NCBI GenBank assembly: GCA_001574975.1
Contig: KQ965732.1
Coordinates: forward strand, 940,131-1,004,130
Origin: Gonapodya prolifera JEL478
Taxonomy: Eukaryota > Monoblepharomycota > Monoblepharidomycetes > Monoblepharidales > Gonapodyaceae
DNA length: 64,000 nt
Reading direction: 5' to 3'
This document shows, piece by piece, positions 1 to 13,355 of this stretch. How positions within the stretch are numbered: the stretch's first letter is position 1; every line of letters starts with the position of its first letter. The translations under genes were made by a program, and so were the position numbers. The notes under the pieces were generated by a model. The model did not search any database. It had not been told where the DNA came from and saw only the letters and a list, made by a program, of their open reading frames with translations.

Positions 1-3000
1 TCTGCAGACTCGTCCGGAATATCAGTGGTCTCCGAACTCAAAATCACTGGCCTCATGTCATGCCTTCGTCCAGTATCTGTCGGTACCATGTTTGACAGCT
101 TCGCGAAGGTCTTTTGCCAGTGCGGTGGCATATTTTTCTCGAAGTACTCAATGTTTCCAACAATAAACATTCCTAACCGCGCGCGTGAAAGGAGAACAAT
201 CATCCGATTTACGAGTTGCACGAAAGGCGTCCTGGACTTCCCATCAGTCACCAGTGAAATCAATGTTATGTCGCCTTCGTCTCCCTAGAGAACAACAATT
301 TTCTCATGACCAAATTGAAAAGCGGCATGATGTCAAACCCACCTGGAACCGATCGACGGTGGACAAAATAACCCCATCGCTAACAGGTACACCTTGTCCA
401 AATCGTGGAAGGAGACCTTTGCTCTGCAGCGCCTTCCGTATGAGGATTAATTGACCCTTGTACGGGGACAAGATCACAATGGAACGTTTGGGTACTCCGC
501 ACGTGTGGAGGTAAGCGGTCAGATTTACGACGAGGTCAGCTTCTGTCTTATTTATCTTGCTCAGTCCCACAGGAGCAACAGTTTGCACTCCTTGGTGCGA
601 CCACCAGAAAATATGGGGAACAACACCAGGTATTTCTCGGCCTAATGCAGATAATGCGGGTCAAATATGACATATGACGTTCTTCGTTCGATATGTACCT
701 TGAGTTTCACACACCGCCAACAGCTGCATCTCATTCTTGGTTGGTCGCCCCATATCACCGATCTTCCTGGTATTCGTCATGTCGTGGTCGACGATCTCGA
801 CAATATCTTCATAGAAGTCTCGGGTGAGGTCTGCAATATTGCTTCTCATTCGCCTCTGAATGCTCAAGGCGGTCGACGGAGCCCGAGTCTTACTCGAAGC
901 TCGAATTAATCGCTCGAAAAGAGAAATGTTGATTTTGTTAACACGCTCAAAATCAAACTTTTGCATTATCATCGGTTTTAATTGTCGGTGATCCCCGATC
1001 ATTTCCAACTTGACTGTGTACTGCGACATGCAAGCGAGCAGGAGTGGTTCAAGAACTTCGGATGCTTCCTCACATACTATGGCAAACGGTTTCGTTGCCA
1101 TGATGGACTTGAGGCGTGCAATTGTGCCAACCATTGTTCCCCCAATAACGGCTTTCCTTTCATACACGTGCGCGGTTGCCTTTACCTTTGCCTCACGATA
1201 GAGGTCTTGAGCATCTTCAACTTTCCCAATGATGTGATCAATTGACCGCCTCAACAGGAACTGCATCACAGTGACAAGTCCTTCAACAGCTTTCCATCGC
1301 TCGTCGCCAGACATTGTCCATCTCCATCCATCAGGCGGTACAAAGCGGCTTTGAACACGCTGTTCGTCGATTGGTTGCAGATTATCCTTGTTGACTGCGT
1401 CTTGCTTAGATAACGTGATGGCGGCTTCCAATTCGTCATCATCGTCGCTCTCGATGCCAAAAACATCTCTCATGTGCTGAACGGCCTCAGGCTCTTGATC
1501 TTCCATCTCAACTTCCATCTCGTCGACATTGTCCGTTGCAACTTGGAAATCACCCACGTCTGAGTCGTCGGAGGTGGTCGAATGATTCTCAGTTGACGGG
1601 ATATCATCATTAGGCTTTGGTGCAACGTTACCCTGTTGTACCTCGCTTGATACTCTACGTCCCGCCGAAGGGAAGGGAGAAAGAGGGGAAAATTCGGCTA
1701 CATTGGTCGCCTTTGTTTCAGATGAAAAATCTGCCACAATATCCCATTCATCATCCTTTGCGACCTCTGAAGAGCTCCCGCTGTTGAACATCTGGGCAAG
1801 ACCAACATCATCTTCATCATCAATGGGTACTTTCAACTCCTCTTGTCCAAAGGGTGGCCTCCATGGTGCCTCTCGTGGCACGACTGCTCGTTTGTAAGTG
1901 CTTGGGGCGTTGCTTGCATGATTCAAACAAAAGGGAAATTCGGCTGATTCCCCACGACCCTTGCATAAGCCTCCCTTTCTCGTTTTCGAATTACACTGTA
2001 CGGGAACATGCCTCTCACAATATCCAGCTGGTCCAGCAAGATTGTTGCAAAGACTCCGGGCGGATTTGTCAACTGCGCTGCAGAGCGGGTGCTCCTCACA
2101 GACATTTCGAGGCGGCGCATCAACGGCCAACAGCACTGCCTCTGGATTCGTGCCGATCAGTTTAGCAGTGCATATACGACAAGCATGCCCCTCACAAAAC
2201 GGCACCATCGGCCTTCCCTTGTTTGGCTGCAGAGGATATATGCACTGGAAAGGGGGCTCGACGGTTAGCGCTGAGCACGTGTGAACATCGCAGCAGGGGC
2301 CGCCCCATTCGCCAACTGGGTGAGTGCAAAATACCGTATTGTCGCCGACAATTTCAACAAACTGACACCGGTGCAAACGACAAAGAACACCATCCCGATC
2401 AGTGGAATTGATGCATCTCAGCGTCCCACCATTGAAACTGGCATACGAGCACTAAAGATGCCACGTTTAAAGATCAGAAATTCCATCAAAAGTATTTTCA
2501 GATTGTCACTCTTACCTGGGGTCGAGGCTGGAATCCACCAATCCACTTCCAAAGAACCTCTTGCGGATGCCACTCCCCGTCCCGCAGCTCCATGTGCCGG
2601 ATAGCTTGGTACAGTTGGCCCAAAATACCGCTCAAGCGTGAATTTTCAGCCTTAGAGATCTGACCTTCAAGCGGACTCGTCCACAAAAGTTCAACCGCCG
2701 CCTTGCTCATTTGATCATCGTCCTCGTCTTTGTCTTTGCCTGTCATCCAGAAATTAATCTCGCTGATCGAGTCATCACGCAAAATTCCCTTTGAAGCAAG
2801 CTCGACCATGCGCTTCCAGGCGTCATCTTCGACTCTGTCCTTCATCACATTCAAAAGCGTAATCGAATTTCCAAGAAACTGCGCGAGTTTATACGAAGCC
2901 TGTCTTCTGACCTTCTCGTCCTCCGCCGCCAACATGTCGATCTTCAGTTCGATAAACCCGTTCAATTTCTCACGCGCAGCGCTGTACTCCTTCAATTGTG

Positions 3001-5741
3001 TGTGCCGCGCGAGCAGGTTCTTTTTCGCTTCTGTGACCTGCGGCGTTGTCATTCTCATCTGCCCTTCAGTGTACGGCTGTAAAATTGGGTCTTTACTCCC
3101 AGATCCAATGCGAACAACGCTGTTGAAATTGCCGCGCCTAAATGGATTGTGCTTTACGCTCGCCTCCGTGGTCACCAAATCTTTCATGAATTCGTCAATC
3201 GCGTGGTTCTTATAGGAGAGAACGAGTATCGGCGGTTGGCCAACCGATGGGTCGGAGGCGATCCAGAGCTCTCTGACGATCAGAAGTGCTCGAACCATGA
3301 CGACACCGAAGTAGGACTTGCCCGTCCCTGGAGGCCCTTGCGTGAGATGGACGGGATTGATAAATCCTTGTATAAACGCATCTAGCTGTTTCTCATCCAG
3401 CGTGGCGGATTTAAGAAGAGCGATAAGTCTTGTCTTCAGATCCATAAGATATCTGGAATTGCTGTAGCCGGAAATCTCATTTCAAGTCGCCATCACCTCA
3501 TATCCAAATTCACAAAATCTCACCTCCTGATGTGTACAATCGGGATCAGCTGTGAATCACGAAGCATTTGCACCACACACTGATCCATATCGTCATCGGA
3601 CACATCGAGCTGAAGCGCTTCGGCGCCCCGAACTTGATCCGAGACCGCTTCTTCCTCGGTAGACTCTGCCAACCCGGCCGCCATATGTAGTAGCGCGCCG
3701 TTGCGGAACGGCACGGAGAAAAGACGCAGCTGCTCGAGCGCGTTCAGCACGGGTACAAACTCGGGCGCAAACGTGAGGCAGTCGATCACCACCACCGTGT
3801 CCCCCTTCTGGAAGTACTTCTCCGCCGACCCTTCCTGGTGAATCAACGCCACCACAAGTTGGCCCCTTTCTCGGTACTCGAACTCGGGCTGGCCCGAAAA
3901 CGAGTGTTGCTTCACCTCGGCCCAAAAAATACGATCTGACATCCTGAGCCCCGCTCCTGTGTACGCGACCTTTACAACGCCGACCAGATTTGGCGACGCC
4001 AGTCGCGCCGTTGTTTTCCAGTGGATAGGTTGCTGCGGTGGTCGCCGGCTCGCAATCCCCACGAGCCACACCTGATCGTCGTGGTCCAGCCTGTTCACGG
4101 TCCCGTCATACAAATGAGTGGACGCCCCCGGCCCAGGTGGCCCACGGAGCTGCTCGCGGACCTTGTCGGCACACGGGGTACAGAGGCCCGAGTTGTGGTG
4201 CGGGTTGCTGCACACCTCAGAGCAGCTGTTCTCGCATCCCCTAGTTCTGCATCGACCGCGGCGAACGTGCTCCTCCACGGGCCACAGGACATGCCCGCAA
4301 TCCTTCCCAGACGCCGGATCCTTCCACTTGCATTTGGAGATCAGCGCGCTGTTGCCATCCTGGAACGTGAGGCCCGTCCACACGGGAAGTACCGTTTCAA
4401 AGTACTCTTCGGGCGACTTGTAGAACCCGTCCGTCTTGGTGCCAGGCACGTGGAAGATGGGCAGGCGCGGCGGCTGGAATAATCGGCTGTTGGAGAGCCA
4501 TCCGATGTTGGCGTCTTTCCACCTGGATGCGGCAATGAGAGCCTTGCTTGTGCCTTCGGCCTCTAGAAACGAGGATGCCTGCGCAGCGACGGCCTCCTCG
4601 GCGTCTTTGGATTTGGTCTTGATGGACCAGGGGCGTTCGAGGTGTTGCAGCTCCCCGTTGATTTTCTCCTGAAGGATGCGATGGTCTGATGAAGTTCATG
4701 GGAGATTCAGACGCAATAGTTGGTGAGACGTAAAATAGCAGATGGAGGAACTTTGACTTACCTGGAATGGAAGATTTCAAGGCCGAGGAGCCTTCGTCCA
4801 GGGCGTTGCTCAGGCAATGACGGACTTGATCTCCGTCGACATCCCACGTGAACGTTCTCAGCGTCTAGCAGTAACACATAGTCAGTGTTACTTTTTTTTT
4901 TTTTTTTTGCCAAAAAGGGAAGAGAAAAGGAACTCACCCTCACAGCATTGAAGACGATTTCAACCTGCCCCATTGCAGCGGTCGGATCTGATTTGCGCAC
5001 GCTCTGAGTCTGCGTGTTGAACACATCAAACGCCTCGCTCAGTCCCGCCAGGGGCGGCGCCTCAACGTGGGCCGAGTAAGGTATTGTCGCGACAGCGGTC
5101 AACAGCGCACGCAACTCGTCGGGGGAGAGGTGGCGCGCGTGCATCCAGCACGCATTCCACTGCCCGCGGCTGCTCTCAATGGTACGCGCGATGTCGTGCC
5201 CGGCGTATCGCATCAGCTTGATGAACCTGTGAACGGCTTCCGTGCCGCTCACACCGGCACCGCTAGGCCCGAACCCAGCCCCGCGACCTCCACCGCGCCC
5301 GCTGTACCCGCGCCATGGTTGTCCGCCTGTGCCGTCGGCTCCACGGCCACGACCGCCCGAGTTCCATGACCCGCGTCCATCGCCTCTTCCACCGCGATCT
5401 CCGCCTCCTCCTGGGTAACCTCGACCATGTCCACTGTAGTGTCCACCACCACCGCGACCGTCTCCCCGGCCTCTGGGGTCCCACCCGCGTCCGCCTCTTT
5501 GGTTGCTGTTATCACCTCCTCTACCACCACCCCATTCATTCCCCCCTCTTCCCTGTCCAGCATTTCCCCTCCCGCGGCCCCCTGCATCACCCTCGCCGCC
5601 TCTGCTTGCGCCTCGTGCCTGACCTCCCCTCGTGGCCGCCCCGTGATGACTCCGACATCTTGTCACCCCACGTCCCACGCCCTGACCTGCGCCTGCGCTC
5701 ACGCTGCCCGGGTCGCTGCGAGCGTCGTCGTCGTCCGCCAT
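1..5741 (-). CDS. ZNFX1: ZNFX1/Hrr1-like SF1 RNA helicase with Cys/His clusters, 3' end beyond window
   Basis: Superfamily 1 helicase related to animal ZNFX1 and fission-yeast Hrr1, which act in small-RNA silencing. Approximate exons: 5741-4938, 4864-4762, 4685-3524, 3452-2516, 2451-699, 641-343, 284 to beyond base 1. The N-terminus is a Gly/Arg-rich (RGG) stretch of about 150 residues, followed by a conserved region. Walker A is GPPGTGKS near 3320; motif Ia reads LSYKNHAIDEF; motif II reads VCEEASEVLEP with GDHRQLKP after it; motif III-IV reads IQRRMRS; the last exon has GDEGDITLISL and NRMIVLLSRAR (motifs V and VI). Two Cys/His-rich segments are present, one before the helicase (about 4330-4140) and one inserted inside it (about 2400-1930). 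The start MADDDDARSD at 5741 is the first Met before the RGG tract. The family assignment is firm; a silencing role is inferred from homologues. Confidence 0.88.
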
Positions 5742-7059
5742 GCGGCTGCTCGTGTTGCGTGGATGTGTTGTGTTGATGTTTGGAGTTCGGGGTACCAATG
5801 GGCTGTATATTGAGAACTGGTTGCAGGATTGAGACCTGGTTGCAGGATTGAGAGTCAGGCAGTGTTTTTCTGCGATCGACGGGTCTCGCACTCACGTGGT
5901 CCGGCGGACTCGCTGATCCGCTTTAAAATCCACGCAAACGCGAATATAAGTCTGAGTCCACGACTGTGTGGAGTGACTGCGGCCAGCCTGCGCCACGAAG
6001 GTGTCCTGCCTGTTTCCCGTCCGTCCCTTACTCCAATTCGCGGTCGTGGGGGAGAAACGGAGGAAAATCGGGGCGTGGGAATTGCACCGATGGCGGGGAT
6101 TGCGAAGGGATTGCGAACGGGCGTGGAATGGGCGAGCTGGGGCGGTCGATTGGCTCAACTTGAGAGTGTGGCTATTGTGTGGCGCTCGCCTCTGCCTCGC
6201 ACGTCGATCGGGACCGGGGAACGTGAAACACCGGCCATGGAAAAAGAGGTGATGACCCTGGACCAGCAATCCCGTCCAATCGATTCCTCTGAGCAAACAT
6301 CTCCTGCAGCAACACCGTCGTGAAATGGAATTGGAAAGATTCGATGCCGCGATGCGTCGTGACCTTGAGCCAGGGCAACGCTGAGGGTGCCATCAGGGAC
6401 GGAGAGGTCGTTTTGATGTGTAGTTGTGGTTTGTCAAGTGGGAATCAATGGGTCCGAAAGTCAGTGTGACTCTTTCGCAACACCCTGCACAATTCTTATC
6501 TGCAACAAATTTGATTGCACGCTCGGTTCGACGTGTGGGATGCTGTTTAGTGGTGTTTGGGGGCTGTCGAAATGCAACATCTGGAGGTTTCATTGAACGA
6601 TGTGAGGACGGCGATGGGACAGATGGGTTCAGGGAACCATCAAGTAAGGCGGATGTCACTTTGTACAATCGCACGCAGCACAGCACTTGCGCCTATATTG
6701 CGTGGAGCGTCAGTTTGCTCACTTCCGAAGAGCGGGATTGCTTGAGGGTGGACGGTCTCAGTATTACGCGGCACTACAGAGGGCGTGGATAAAGCAGACA
6801 AGGCGTCTGCTGGGATAGCTGGATCGGTGGTTGGTGGAAAGACGATAATACAGAGGGCACTTGTTTTGACACTTCACTTCACTTCAACCCCCGCTCACAC
6901 CATCTTTCCCTCACCCCCACCTCCCAACCAGCTCCACCACTTTGCCCACATCTACGCCCGCCTAGAGACATCACAGATACCGAAACAATCGCGCACTAAC
7001 GATCTGAAATCGCCGCCATTCCCAGGTGACCGACCTTTCCTTCCATCTCCGCGTTGAGT
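5742..7059. other. intergenic, putative promoter region
   Basis: No convincing coding exon. Open frames on both strands here are short, overlap one another and show no recognisable motif. The left part must hold the promoter and 5' leader of the helicase gene. An imperfect repeat of a 20-base phrase (gattgagacctggttgcagg-like) lies at about 5818-5850. Confidence 0.5.
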
Positions 7060-7072
7060 CATACGCCTTAAG

Positions 7073-7255
7073 TTGGGTTTTGATGTGAGGGCAGAGGGCA
7101 ACAAGGCACTCAAATGCGCCATTACGACTAACGACGTCAAGGTGGTGCAGGCACTTCTGGAGCATGGAGTGGATGCTGGACCCTCCGCACTGATGCTTGC
7201 TGAAGCCGCGCGGAATGATGGCATGGTGCGGCTTTTGAAGCAGTATAAGAACTGA
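7073..7255 (+). CDS. ankyrin-like C-terminal exon (possible small gene)
   Basis: A short open stretch ending in TGA at 7253-7255 encodes about 60 residues with an ankyrin-like pattern: GNKALKCAITTNDVKVVQAL, then LLEHGVDAG, then ALMLAEAARNDGMVRLLKQY. This resembles one and a half ankyrin helix pairs closing a protein. The frame is blocked by a TGA at 7055, so an upstream exon must be joined by splicing (an acceptor-like ttaag precedes 7073) or this is a remnant. The upstream exon was not identified; a Met-initiated open frame at 6785-7057 is a candidate without domain support. It could be a small ankyrin protein or a gene fragment. Confidence 0.35.
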   Translation: MGFDVRAEGNKALKCAITTNDVKVVQALLEHGVDAGPSALMLAEAARNDGMVRLLKQYKN

Positions 7256-8710
7256 TGAGACACATGCCGTAGATGGAAAACTAGATATGGAATAGAAGGC
7301 GATAGTGGGGAGAAAGGGCGGGGTCGACATAGTTTGAATAGTTAAGACGGTTTATAATTTGAACAATGAAGTGTGATCTACAATATCACCCATGACTGGC
7401 GCCAGATCTACTTCGCAAGTGAAATTGGATTACCACCGTAATAGACGTTGAAGAGCATAGTGCGTCGGCCAGCTTCACTGAATTGCTCTCAGTGGCATGT
7501 GTTTTCGTCCACTCTTCTGCGCAACTGATTTCAATCACGAATTTCTGGAGTGGCTATTTACCTAATTTGCAGTGTCGAAAGGCGTAACAGCACGAGGCTG
7601 TTGGGGAGGAGGAGAGGCGTCATGATTGGTGCGTTGGGCCTTGGCCGAACAAAGATCCGTAAGCGCGAAGTGCGGGCACTCGGGGCACTGGTCGGTGAAT
7701 GGGACGAAGGGGGAGGGTTGGCGTTATGATGACCAGAATCAACGCGAAGGATTCCTCACAAATTTATCGATCAATTTGAGAGATTTATGCTAATGTACTC
7801 TAGTGCTCATCGCCATCATAGCATCAAAATGTGATGTTTAGAGTCCGGGAATTCAACTTACGATTCAACATTGGTAGAGGCGACGATAGTAGAAGAAAAT
7901 GGAACATCATCGCGTTCAAACAACGCAAAAAGAGAGATTTTTTTACTTCTAAAACTTGCTTGCTTGGGGAAGGTGAACCCGTGGCCAAGTGGTACTGTTG
8001 AGCGGCTTGTGGAAGAGCTGAGCGCGACTGTTTTGACGACGACGAGCGACCGCGAGGAAGGCAGCGCGACGTGAATTGAGGACTAGCAAGACAAGAATCG
8101 AGGATTTTCGCCCGTGCCAAGGACGGACGGTCGAGCGAACAATATTCGTTCCTGATCCAGGTGCGCGATTACGACCCGCGCGAGGTCGAGCAGAAAGAGA
8201 GCAAGGGACATCTGCATTTTGAAGAGGCGGTGCGAGAGGAGCGAGGACGGATTAGCGAGATTTGAGTTGGAAGGGAGGGGAAGTCGAGCAAAGCTAAGGG
8301 GAGACAGCTGAGGGAGCGACAGAGAGCTTGGAGGGAGACAAGACACGCAAGGTGAGTTAGTGAGAGGTCGAGGATGGGAAGAGAGGGGGAGTGGGGAGAC
8401 GGATGGAGTGACGAAAGAAAGTGAGATGCACTGGATTTGCTCGGTGTGGGGGAAGTGGGGTGCGATGGAAAGCGAGACGCCGGAACGAGGAGATGCGAGG
8501 ACTAACAAGTACAGAGGAGATTGAGAGAGAAAAAAACGAAGTGAAAGAGTGGAGAGAGATTGGAGACGCAGTGTGGAGACAGCGCGCACAACACACGCGC
8601 CACTCGACTCGCGCTAGCCACAAGCCACACGCACGCACTCACTCTGTCTTCACTCTGTCTCGCGTTGTTCTTTGCAGACACACCACCACACACATACCAC
8701 GCCCGTCGAA
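7256..8710. other. intergenic with purine-rich tract upstream of TPR gene A
   Basis: No supported gene. From about 8200 to 8580 the + strand is strongly purine-rich (runs of GA and GGGA), giving long but meaningless pyrimidine-coded frames on the other strand. From about 8580 to 8700 it becomes CA/CT-rich. This is likely the promoter and 5' leader of the gene starting at 8711. Confidence 0.5.
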
Positions 8711-11700
8711 ATGTCAAACAACAACTGGTACCCTCAACAAAACTACAACTACCGACAACCCCCGCCTCCAAACTACCCCCCACCGCCGAGGCAACCGCCG
8801 CCTTCGAACAACACATACGATGTCAGAGGTCCACTTGACGTCAGGGGTCCACCCGATGTCCGCGGTCCTTCAGACGGTCTCGCCCCGTCTGGCCCATCAC
8901 CCATCCGACAACCGTCCTACCGCGCAGCCCCACCACCACCGCCATCGAACCCCTACGGCCTCTCTGCAAATATGTACATGGACGTCCGCGGGCCCATGGA
9001 CGTACGCGGACCAGGCGGACCGCCCGCCGGATCTTCCCAATCTTCCGACTCATCCAATCGCGCGCCGTCGCCACACCCGCACGCGATGGGCGCATCGGGT
9101 GCTCCCATCCCGCACCGCACCGTCTCCGTCGCCGGGCAGAACCCAAACGTTCCACTCGGCCCCACAGGCGCCCCGATCCCCCACCGCGGCGCCTCTGTCG
9201 CAGCTCGACAGCCCTACCCCAGCACGGCACCGCAGCCGAGCCAACCTTTCCCCCCGCGCACAGCGGCGTCCGCGTCATCCTACCCGGGCCCAGGTGGAGG
9301 CGCTCCCCAGTTTGGTCCCCGCGGGTCCAGCGCCGCCAATCGCCAGCCCATGGACGGCCAAGCTGGAAACTCAGGTGGCCAGCCTTCTTTCCCGCGCCCA
9401 GACATCCCAGGCTACCCGCAAGGCTCACCCGGCAACCTCGCTCGTGCCGCCACCACACAAGGCGCCGCGGGAGGTTCGAACCCTGGCGGTGGGGGTCCGG
9501 GCGCGCTGGGGGTGTTCGTCCCCCCCCCTCGCGTCCAAACCGCCCCCAACCAGCCCCGCATCCCCACGGCACCGATCCCCAAACGTGGCGCGTCGGTCTT
9601 CTCAAACTTCACCACGGACGAACTCCTCGAAGAAGGCTGCAAGTTTCTCTCCCCTGCGCAACTCAACGCGCAGGATGCTCTACTTCGCTTCCGCACCGCC
9701 ACGGACCGCGCCAAGCAGGACAACGATCTGTTCCGTGAAGCCAAAGCGGCCGCGAACCAGGCCGTCGCACTGCGCACAACGCAGTCTGGAAGGGCCGACA
9801 AGCACGCGCGCGAAGAGTGTGTCCAGCTGCTCCGTGACGCGTGGTCGCTCGCGCGCGCCATGCTCTCCCGCGCGGCCAAAGTCAAGGGGGGCGCTGCTCA
9901 AAGGTCTTCGTGGGTCGAGCTTGCCACGGAGTTTGTGGAGGAGGTCGAGAGGAGGATTAATGTCGCTCAGGGAGGGCCTGCTGACAGGGCTGCACCGGCA
10001 GGCCAAGGCGGTGCGCCGGGAGGTACTGCAACCGCCGCCGCCCACGCCGCCGCCGCGGCCTCGTCGGCTCCTGCAGGTACTGCAGAGGCTTTTGTGCCTC
10101 GTGAAGCCCGCGCGCGGCGTGTGGGCAACTGGGGCTTCAGAATGGTGGAGGGCCGTGGGGGACTTAAAGCGCTTGACCCCGTTTCGGGCCCTCCCATGGT
10201 GGCCTTCTTGATGGACCTGACCAACAACCTTGGCAACGCGTGTTTTGCCCTCGGTCGCGTGTGGGAGGCCGTGGCATGGTGGGAGGCCAGCGTGGAGCTG
10301 ACCGATCGTATTCTCAGGCAGTTCCCTGCCCCGACGCCACCGCAGAACGGTGCGGGACCTGCGGCGTCGGCGGCTTCAGGCGGGTCGGGCGCGTCCTCGA
10401 CCGGTGCTGGGTCCAATCCCGCGATCCCCTCTGGTGGTGGTGGGGATAAGGACAAGGAGAAGCCATTCAAGCTGCTGTTCCTGCACCGCGTGACACTCAA
10501 TGCGCGTGCGAGAGCCTGGACCCATATAGGATACGCCCTGTCCACGGCGGGTCACCACGACGAAGCCGTGCATTGCCACCAGCGCGCGCTGGATACCCTG
10601 GATACGTGGCAGCCCCTTGCAGAGGCTCATCAGGAGGCCGCCGCATCGCAGGGTGACACGGGCAAAGATGGCGCCAAACCTTCCGGTGCCACCTCCGCGG
10701 CAGATGTCAATAAGGGCCTACCGAGGCGTGTGGCGAGTGTTGGAAGGGGAGCTCTAGGAGGTGCTGGAGGTGCGGTGGCGAGGGCGCCAACAGCGGTGAG
10801 GCCGTTAACGGCGGCACAGCAGGCCAATGCGCACACGGACGCGACGTTGGCGACTATCACGCGGTTGAGGGGAATCTGCCACTCGCATTTGGCAACGGCA
10901 TACGAGGGGATGGGAAGGTTGCGGAGTGTGATTCGTAATCGCAGGGAGGCCATCGAGCTGTTCAAGGCGTGTGGAGACAGGTTGTCCGAGACCAGGGAGA
11001 AGGGCAATCTCGGTGGGGCGCTTGTCCAGTGGGGCAAGACAGCGGGCGAGCTCGTTCTGGGACCCGAGAGAATGTGGGCGCGGTGCGTTCCCGAGGACGT
11101 CGAGGTGGCGGACGAGAACGGTGCACAGCGACAACCCCCGACGTACGCGATTGAGGAAGGGGTTGTGCCTGGGTTCCCTCCACTCAGGGAGGAAGAGCTG
11201 GCCAATTCGGACGAGGAGGAAGTGGCGGCCAGTGGTGGCGGCTACGATGTCATCCGGCGTGGTCGCCCGCAGCCCGCGGCGCGGTTGGCGGTCAAGGTGG
11301 CCATGAGCGGAGTGAGTTATTTGATGGATCAGTGGTACGTGGCGAGCAGGATCGGCGATTGGTTGGGTGTCGCGGCGTCAGCGGCGAATTTGGGTGGGTA
11401 GGCCGAGAGTGGGGGCATTGAGTTGCGTAGAAGAGTGCTGATACTGACTGTGAACCTCTTCCTCCTCTCTCAACCCACTCTGAACCAACCAAAAGGCAAC
11501 TCTTTTATTGCACTTTCGAACCCTCTTGGTTCCATGTTCTTTTACTTCCGTCTCTACGTGCCTTCGAGGCAAGGCGTCAATCGCCACCCGTCTGCCCCCA
11601 CAGCGACCGGGGGCCGTGAGGTGGTCAACGCGGCCGATCTGCGAGGCGCCAACACAATGCGGGAAGGTAACAAGACCGGGGCAACAACAGGTGGAGCTGG

Positions 11701-13240
11701 CGGGGAGGGCAGCAACGAGGACTTCCACTTCTTGTGGAAGGATGCGGCAAAGTCCAACATTTCTGTTGCGGCGTGCGGCGTGCTGCTGAGCGCGTTCTTG
11801 GCTGAAACCACGCTGATGGACCCTAGGGGACGCATGACACGGTACGGGTCCGACGTCGATGGTTACTATGGGGGCAGGGGCGGGGATGCGATGTATCCCA
11901 AGAGAGCGAGCAGCCAGGGTTACTCGACGTCGCAGCTCCTTCCGGCTGAGCAGTTGGCCATATTCCGAAAGATCGGAATTCAGCCCGAACCGATTCTGAA
12001 GGCGCTGGAGGCCGCGACGGCTCCACCATCCAGCAGCAAGAGCAGGTTGCAGCTGCCTCCTGCAGAGGTGGAACGTGTGGACAGAGGCAAGGCTTCGGCG
12101 CTGGAAGAAATTGTTCGGACCATGCAGGGAGCGTTGGTTGGAGATGGAGTATCGCTGACACCAAAGGAGTCGGAAGAAATTGTGGAGAGGGTACGGTACC
12201 GGCTTGCTGAGGGCCACAAGGAAGCACAGGCACTTGGAATGACGGCGGCAACCGCCGGAACGCCGGGCAACGACGTCACCCAGCTCCAGCATAAAGATCG
12301 CAAGTTGGACGATATCAAGGTTATGAGACTGCTCACAATCGCACGGACCTACATCTCCGGAGCCAAAGCTATAGATCAAATGATTCGCTTGACTCCGGCG
12401 GGGCAAGTTCCGCCCATGTTCGTGCAGGAACGGGACCGTTGGCTCGCATCCGGTATCGATTGGCTTCGCAAGATTCTGGATGAAATGCTGGACGTCCTGG
12501 AGATGCACTTACAGATCGACAAGGGCGCGTCGCGCTCGGCACCACGCTGGCCTGCAGTGCTGCAACGGCTCACCCGCGTTTGCCGAGTATGGGTTGAGTC
12601 GGTGGGAAACAATGTTATACCCCTGGAGACGCCCGAAAGCCCATCAAGCCCGCGGCCCTCTGTTCCTGTTGCCGGCACGACCGCCAACGCCGCTCTTCCC
12701 CAGACCGCGTCCCCTGGCCTCATCGCATCCGTTCTCCTCACCGCAGCGACGGCGCTCTCAATGGCCCCGCGGATGGGTTCCACCAACGGGCCATCAAATC
12801 CGGGCGAAGGCGGGGCGGAGTTAATGGCGGCGATGCCCGTGGCGGAGAATGTTCGCGTGCTGTTGCTCCGATCCGCCAGGCTGCTGGCCCTCCGCTTCTC
12901 GCTGGGGATATGCCGGCGGTGCATGGAGGCGCTTGCTCGGAACCGGAACTTGGTCGTCTCTGTCGGGCCCATGGGGCAGGGAGACCTTGGAAGATCGTCC
13001 TCGGGAGGCCGCGGTGGACCCACTCAAGCGGGCAATCGGGCAGTGCCCATCAGGACTGGAACGGGCGCGACGGGCCGTGCACCGCCGGAAAAGCCCAAGT
13101 CGAGGACGTCGTTCATGCCGGGCTATTGGAAGTCTGTGGAGAACCCCATGGTGTCGTGCCAGCACGTCGAGGCGTTGGGCATTGCGGCGGTGGGCACACA
13201 CCCGTTGTTGACGCGTGGAGCTCCAAGTGTGAGGCGTTGA
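8711..13240 (+). CDS. large TPR-like protein, copy A (paralogue of the gene at 27.6-31.2 kb)
   Basis: Two exons, 8711-11393 and 11496-13240, encode 1475 residues. The first 300 residues are Pro/Gly/Asn-rich and disordered, with five DVRGP motifs near the start. A folded part begins at FTTDELLEEGCKFL; helical repeats resembling TPRs follow (LTNNLGNACFALGRVWEAVA, then ARAWTHIGYALSTAGHHDEAV, then ETREKGNLGGALVQWG). The C-terminal half is helical with a Cys-containing tail (SLGICRRCMEAL and MVSCQHVEAL). Copy B shares the opening motif, the helical repeats, the C-terminal tail and an intron at the same place and phase (after NLG in A, ALG in B). No known family could be named. TPR arrays usually bind proteins, so a scaffold role is a guess. 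The start MSNNNWYPQQ was chosen; a Met 13 codons upstream is in frame. AATAAA lies at 13356. Confidence 0.8.
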
Positions 13241-13355
13241 GGGCAGAACAAGATGTGGACTCGATGTGTAGGGAACGGGGAGAGATAGAGAGATGGAGAG
13301 AGATGGTCAGATTATGTTGTTTGTGTGTGTGAACTATCAGGTTATATTGCCGCTC

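Noticed and set aside
5829-6690. Several overlapping open frames of 70-160 codons on both strands
   Set aside because: No motif, composition like non-coding GC-rich DNA, and they cancel one another on opposite strands.
7975-8060. tRNA-like A-box (GTGGCCAAGTGGT)
   Set aside because: No B-box (GGTTCRANNCC) or acceptor stem follows at a suitable distance.
8083-8640. Ser/Leu/Pro-rich reverse-strand frame
   Set aside because: It only mirrors the purine-rich tract of the + strand; low complexity, no domain.
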